Assembly (NCBI RefSeq): GCF_041381155.1
Contig: NC_091149.1
Span: 9,254,609 to 9,318,608 of the forward strand
Source of the DNA: Argopecten irradians
Lineage: Eukaryota > Mollusca > Bivalvia > Pectinida > Pectinidae
Length of the DNA stretch: 64,000 nucleotides
Direction of reading: 5' to 3'
The position numbers and the translations under genes were made by a program. The notes beneath the pieces are model-generated. The model worked only from the letters and a program-made list of their open reading frames with translations. It did no database searches and was not told where the DNA came from. Positions 59,069 to 64,000 of this stretch are shown in pieces (within the stretch, counting starts at the first letter, position 1; each line of letters begins with the position of its first letter).

Positions 59069-59172
59069 ATGCATGGACTAATCCCTATTGAGATTCCTCC
59101 TCTAGACTCTTTTATATTCGGACGTCTGATAGAGTCTAGAGGAGGAATCTCAATAGGGATTAATGCATGGAC
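59069..59172. mobile_element. 84-bp micro-hairpin with 10-bp target duplication
   Basis: ATGCATGGAC at 59069-59078 and 59163-59172 flanks perfect 31-bp inverted arms (59079-59109 and 59132-59162, starting TAATCCCTATTGAG) with a 22-base loop. The 10-bp duplication would suit a Mutator-like transposase (inference). Confidence 0.88.
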
Positions 59173-59361
59173 ATGTAGGCCTAAGCTCTTACACGTACAA
59201 ATGTAGCTATGACAGTTGTTTAGTAACTCTCATATTGAATTAAGGCATCGTAATATCTGCAGCATTTATTTTAATCTCTTTTAGAGTACCTTATGATATC
59301 TCAATAACATATATAACAATGTTTTATGTATGATAGATAGAGAATCTTAATCAGACTTACA

Positions 59362-59880
59362 TTTTTTTATTATGATTTATTAGGACAATTGATGGATGCA
59401 GGCTTGAAGCCTCTATATCCATATCAACAATATGCATTCATAAAATAAGTAAATAAATTCCAGTATATCAATGGCTATGATCCTACAATATAGACAATTA
59501 GATTTTAAAACAAATATTTTTCCAGTGTTTATGTAACATTACTTCAAAGTTGTATACAGTATCTGCATCTATAATATGTTGCGGCAAATTATTCCATATG
59601 TCTACTATTCTGTTACTGAAGAAATTCTTTCTTAATTCTAAATTGCAACGTTTCTTAAAAATTTTCTCAGAGTGACCTCTCTTGCCTGTACTGTCCATTT
59701 GGAAAAAGTTCTCAGTGACTCTATGATCATATATGTTTTTAACTATTTTAAAAACAGTTATAATGTCCCCTCTAGTTCTCCGATGTTGTAAAGTTGGAAG
59801 ATTTAGTCTTTCTAAGCGTTCCTCGTATGTTAGGTTTTTGAGTCCCGGAATAAGTTTTGATGCCCTTCTCTGGACATGAT
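59362..59880 (-). mobile_element. 5'-truncated LINE: reverse-transcriptase C terminus and 3' UTR
   Basis: An open frame of about 125 codons ends at 59,498. Blocks HVQRRASKLIPGL, YEERLERLNLPTL and KRGHSEKIFKKR, then FFSNRIVDIWNNLPQ, are typical of CR1/Jockey-type LINE polymerase ends. A short 3' UTR follows with AATAAATCATAATAAA. Only the tail was inserted, as is common for LINEs. Confidence 0.85.
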
Positions 59881-59989
59881 TGAGTGTCTATGAACACTGT
59901 GGAAAGTGGCATATCAAAGCGTTTAAGGAGATTAATAAATTTAATATTATCAAGCCATGAGTGTAAGATTCTATTCAATTCTATATCAG

Positions 59990-61010
59990 ATCAGTACAAT
60001 TGTGTTATGGAAATCTAGATAGAACTTATCAACTTTCCATTTCAAGAGTGGTGGAATCAAGCTTGGAGTTGACATTTTTGTCAACAGAGACACTTGTGTG
60101 ACATCATATTTTGATCATGACGTCATTATTTGTACCTATGATGTCTCAATAGTATTTTTAATTTACAGGTGTGTTGTGATATTAATGGCATTGCTAAACA
60201 GGCCAGTTGATTAGTTATGTGATAAATATACATTTGTGCTAGATATTATAACATGTCAAACTACTGTATATATATTTTAAGAATCAAGCAAAATGCCAAG
60301 TCTACATCCTTATCCTTCTGTGATTCTAGCTAGTGGTTGTCATTTAAATAGTACCATTTACAATTTATATTGAATAAATAACTTTCTAGTGCTATTGTTA
60401 CTTAGACATGACAAATTGCCCAAGCTAGAATCCAGTACATGTTGAAAAGACAATGTGACATCTCAATACTTTCACATTTTGAAGGAGCTGTACCCTTTAA
60501 AGTAAAGCCAGTTTTGGACCAAACTAATTGAATTTGCGGTGCAATACGTCTTGTGCAATCTTGAGAAGCAATTCATGGAAAAATAAAAAATCACTCAATT
60601 GTAATAAATTTGTCATTTTATTCACTTATTTGTATAAAAAGTGTGTGCTTTATTGCTTATTTGTAACAGCATACACTAAATGTTTAAATAAATGCTATTA
60701 AAAAAAGGTAATGATCTATCAAATCCAATGAGTATATCCCTGTTTGGGTGTATTATAAATATCATGGTCATATGACGGTAATATTCAGATTTCTCAGAAA
60801 TAATTGATTTATTGTTAACTTATTAATGCGATTTTATGCAATGAAACCTCTTTTGATTACATACGTTTCAATGAGTATGGAGATTTTATCTCAATCACTT
60901 TCTTTTTGTGTTGTTTACATGAGGAAATCCCATATACACTGTAACCAATATATATGGAAGTTCACATCAGATATAGACCTTTTTGCTCTATATGCACTAT
61001 TTTTAATAGA
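59990..61010. other. Intergenic, no feature seen
   Basis: AT-rich sequence without arrays, TIRs or credible coding frames by eye. Confidence 0.4.
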
Positions 61011-61011
61011 C

Positions 61012-61200
61012 CTAAATGATTTTATATACAGGTCCTGAAGAACTAGGTACTTTTTTCCTTCTTTCCCATTGAAATGCAGAGACACCTGGTTCATACTTTG
61101 CTATGATAGATTCCAGCAATGATTGTGGACAGTGATGACAATCTATTGTGTCACAAATCTTGTGGAAGTTAAAAGCTGTCAGTCGGCCATATTGCATCAT
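61012..61200 (-). pseudogene. YqaJ-like recombinase/exonuclease fragment (tentative)
   Basis: The minus frame reads MQYGRLTAFNFHKICD, then SLLESIIAKYEPG and FQWERRKK. This resembles the (R/G)xTASxF and downstream W-x-(K/R)-E-x-E region of YqaJ-type nucleases that are often carried by mobile elements in invertebrates. Sequence on both sides is broken by stops. The assignment rests on pattern memory. Confidence 0.4.
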
Positions 61201-61682
61201 CTTCCAGACTTAATTTCCAGACTTCCCACAGGGGCTGGTCTCGATATCCTCAACAATTTTTGGTGCATAATTTCCAAGATTCTCTATCAATTGTTCTAAG
61301 GTTGAATTAAAATCTCACTCATGTTCTTAATCTGATTGTCAATTGAATAGGCAAGACATGAAGTGGTCTAATTCCTCTGTGACTGTTCAAATGATTCATC
61401 CATATTCTCATACAATATATCCATTTTCTGAGTGTCTGGATGCAGCTGAAATATGAATAAAATAACTTGATTTTAGGCTGTCCTTCTAGATCTGTACATT
61501 CACTACTTAACACATTTTCATACAAACATTTTTTGTAGGAACAACACTTACTGCAATACAGTAAGGAATAGCTAGTTTTACATTACATATATAAATTATC
61601 TATAAGAGCACTTTAATTTCCATGAAACAACATGTTAGTAGATTTATAGATTTGATCATGTGATTCCTTCACAGTTGGGTTT

Positions 61683-61870
61683 TATTAGTTTGACACCCTA
61701 TTAATAACCAAGGTCATGTAACGACATGTCAGGTTTATTTGTGGATGAAAGCCACTGATAAGTGGTCAGTTCCTACCAATTGCTCCACATGGGATTCTAG
61801 CTTGCAAACCAGAGGTAGAGGGCTTGTAGTAGTATGTCGAGACATAAACCACTCGACCACTGCACCCAAC
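61683..61870 (-). mobile_element. tRNA-derived SINE, older copy
   Basis: On the minus strand GTGGTCGAGTGGTTTATG (A box 61859-61849), then CCCATGTGGAGCAATTGGTA matches the 54.5 kb copy. The B box is eroded. Confidence 0.7.
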
Positions 61871-62433
61871 CCCCCTCCTCCCCATTGATAATGAAAAGAT
61901 TTCATATAAGGTTACCAAATCTTTTGGTTTGATTGATTAATCCAAACCTTAGTAAAACAAATATTGAAAAATTAGCAACTTGTTTCTTAGCATTTATTAG
62001 CATAAAAAAATCCTGCATATACCGCCGTTGTACCTGTTTCAGTTTCGCAGTGAAGTTTTTATGTCCAAAGATTCTCTGTCACAGGCAAGACATGAATCGT
62101 AGGTGTCCAAAGTATTCTTTCTCACCCCATGATGATCAGATCATTCAATACAGCTAGAATACCTGTAAAGTATGATAAATATAAGTTCAGCACATACCTT
62201 ATGCATACATTTTCTACAGGTTTATGTTTTTTTTCAGTTCCAAATGCATCTGTAATGCATTTTCTTATATTGAAAAAAAAAACCAAGAAAAATACAGATA
62301 TATTTATAGTACTAGTAAGTACAGTAGTAATGTAATTTAATCCATTTCAGCTATATACTTGTTGTAAATTTGTATGTGTACTTTCAACCTATGACCTATA
62401 TAAAAAAATCTAGTGAAAATGAAGTTTGATTAC

Positions 62434-62620
62434 TAAAGATGCTTCATCGCCGACAGAGCGTAAATAATTATTATCATTTGGACAAAAAATTAAGATTAAA
62501 TGTGTATTTATATTACATCTAACTAACACAAAAATAAATATATACCAATGATTTATTTTGCTATTGTTGTCTGCACAATCAATACCTAATTCCATATGAC
62601 TTTACCACCACACCTCCCAA
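62434..62620. mobile_element. MITE family M2 copy, partial
   Basis: AAAGATGCTTCATCGCCGAC, then ATTATCATTTGGACAAAAAA, GCACAATCAATACCTAATTC. The far end is missing. Confidence 0.65.
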
Positions 62621-62639
62621 CTGGGAAAAGTTATACAAC

Positions 62640-63440
62640 AAAAGGGGCTGCAATAGAGGCTCCAGCCTGGTTTCAAAAGTCATCCTGAGGAAATTATTGT
62701 TTGAGGAGCTTTTTTCCAAGCTGATAATTTAATAAACATATATTTTGACTTTGCAAATGATTTCTTAAACATATACTTCATTACTGTTTATAAAACGACA
62801 TGATTGTTTTTATCAGATAATCGAAATATTTTTTTTATTTTGGTCTACATTTTTACTAACCTGTCAATAAAAATGCAGTTGGCTGACATGACCTCTCCCG
62901 TGGATTTCTTTATGGAAAACCATAAATGGCAATATTTCCAGTTCATGAAGATCTGATATCGCCTTAGCCAGGAACATTATACAAATGTTGCCAGTATATG
63001 TTGAAGATCAAACTTTTAGCATGCCGGCTGTCAACAAATAATCGGCAGACCTCACAACTCCTATATGCTCCGAGTCTCATTTTGTCAGTAATCAGACGAT
63101 TGTGTATAAACGGTAGTCAAAAATATCATACAAGATAAATGTTGGTGATCGAGATGTAAAATCTAGATCTAATGTTATAATAGATCGGGTGATTTCACTG
63201 CCTCACACAGTTCAATAAGCTCAACTTTTTAAAAATTGTACGTAGAGATCCCTAACTGATAGGTACATTGATGTAAAGCTTAAATATATTAAGTCATTGC
63301 TCGCTGCCATTTGTAAATAAAGTAATTCCGGAAGTGTTTTGTGTCTGGTGTTGGCGATTATAAAGGTGAAAACCAAACCGGAGAGTCCGATTCCGTCATG
63401 ACGGAAAATGGACTATTGAAATTTATTTTCATTGGAACGT
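62640..63440. other. Intergenic, no feature seen
   Basis: No coding frame, array or TIR recognised before the repeated segment at 63,441. Confidence 0.35.
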
Positions 63441-64000
63441 GAATCAATAATTACTACACATAATTAATGTCCTTAAGATGGATTTCCAGCAGGATTTCAA
63501 ACTTAAGTCTTTCTTGGTTTAGAACCGCGTTCACGACCGAATCTGACAAACTTTCAAGACATTACCAGCCACATTCATTACCCTGTTGTTGGTGGATATT
63601 GTGTCTTTGGTGTATTTATTTAATTGTTTATTCATCTTTACTATCACTGATTTATACTTCACTTTATAATTAATGTAATAATGATTGTCAATCATAATAA
63701 ATAATTAATGTGTAATGATTCGTACGCGTATCTCGTTTATACATTTTCTTCATAAAACAATTTATGATACATTTAAATCAATATTTCCATAAATCATATA
63801 TAAATACAAGAAAATATTATTATATGTCATCATTGTAACAAGCCAAACTATCATGAACCTGTTTAACCCATCGTTGCTGAAATCGATGGGGTTAGTAGTA
63901 GTAATCACTAGATATCTAGTATCACGAGGGTATATATATATAGGTATGCATAATCGAATGAAATCAGAAATAATATATTTTATGAAAATAACCCTACTCC
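63441..64000. repeat. Repeated segment, copy B, running off the right edge
   Basis: Counterpart of 44,960-45,540. It has a small insertion (TAGATATC) near 63,910 and lacks about 30 bases near 63,970 (ACTTACCGGGATTGCC in copy A). Confidence 0.85.

Overview
The window is animal nuclear DNA, most likely from a bivalve mollusc. The grounds are spliced genes with GT-AG introns, an AT-rich background (about two thirds A+T by eye), a secreted C1q-domain gene, a tandemly expanded EGF-exon gene, tRNA-derived SINEs, and very dense non-autonomous DNA transposons. The species cannot be fixed from sequence alone. All calls come from reading by eye; nothing was searched against a database.

Three spliced genes are supported. 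(1) Positions 1-18,045, minus strand: a secreted multi-EGF protein with a TATA box at 18,071, a signal-peptide exon at 17,543, an N-terminal Cys-rich exon, then EGF-type exons that are almost all phase 1-1. The gene runs off the left edge. Its 3' half is a recent tandem amplification of about 0.94 kb exon-plus-intron units. (2) Positions 20,750-22,780, plus strand: a three-exon secreted C1q-domain protein of 195 aa, divergent from gene 1. (3) Positions 27,896-44,097, minus strand: a complete 12-exon orthologue of ZC3H15 (DFRP1), 431 aa, a CCCH zinc-finger partner of the DRG1 GTPase.

The rest is repeat-rich. 22.8-27.9 kb holds a decayed reverse-transcriptase-type ORF and a nested tandem-core element. 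The ZC3H15 introns carry several complete transposons with readable target-site duplications. 42.8-44.5 kb, which includes the ZC3H15 promoter and exon 1, is duplicated at 56.6-58.6 kb, where exon 1 has a +1 frameshift. 45.5-64 kb has no convincing gene. It contains a 1.1 kb fold-back element with an 8-bp target duplication, a 1.8 kb 21-bp minisatellite, SINEs, a LINE 3' end and a recombinase-like remnant.

The most unusual signal is that five exons of the two large genes have a splice junction inside a tandem array. In the EGF gene, acceptors of three exons are repeated about 3, 11 and 20 times on the intron side. In ZC3H15, the 3' ends and donors of exons 2 and 4 are each present three times. 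In every case the outermost copy is the real exon edge and the others are decoys.
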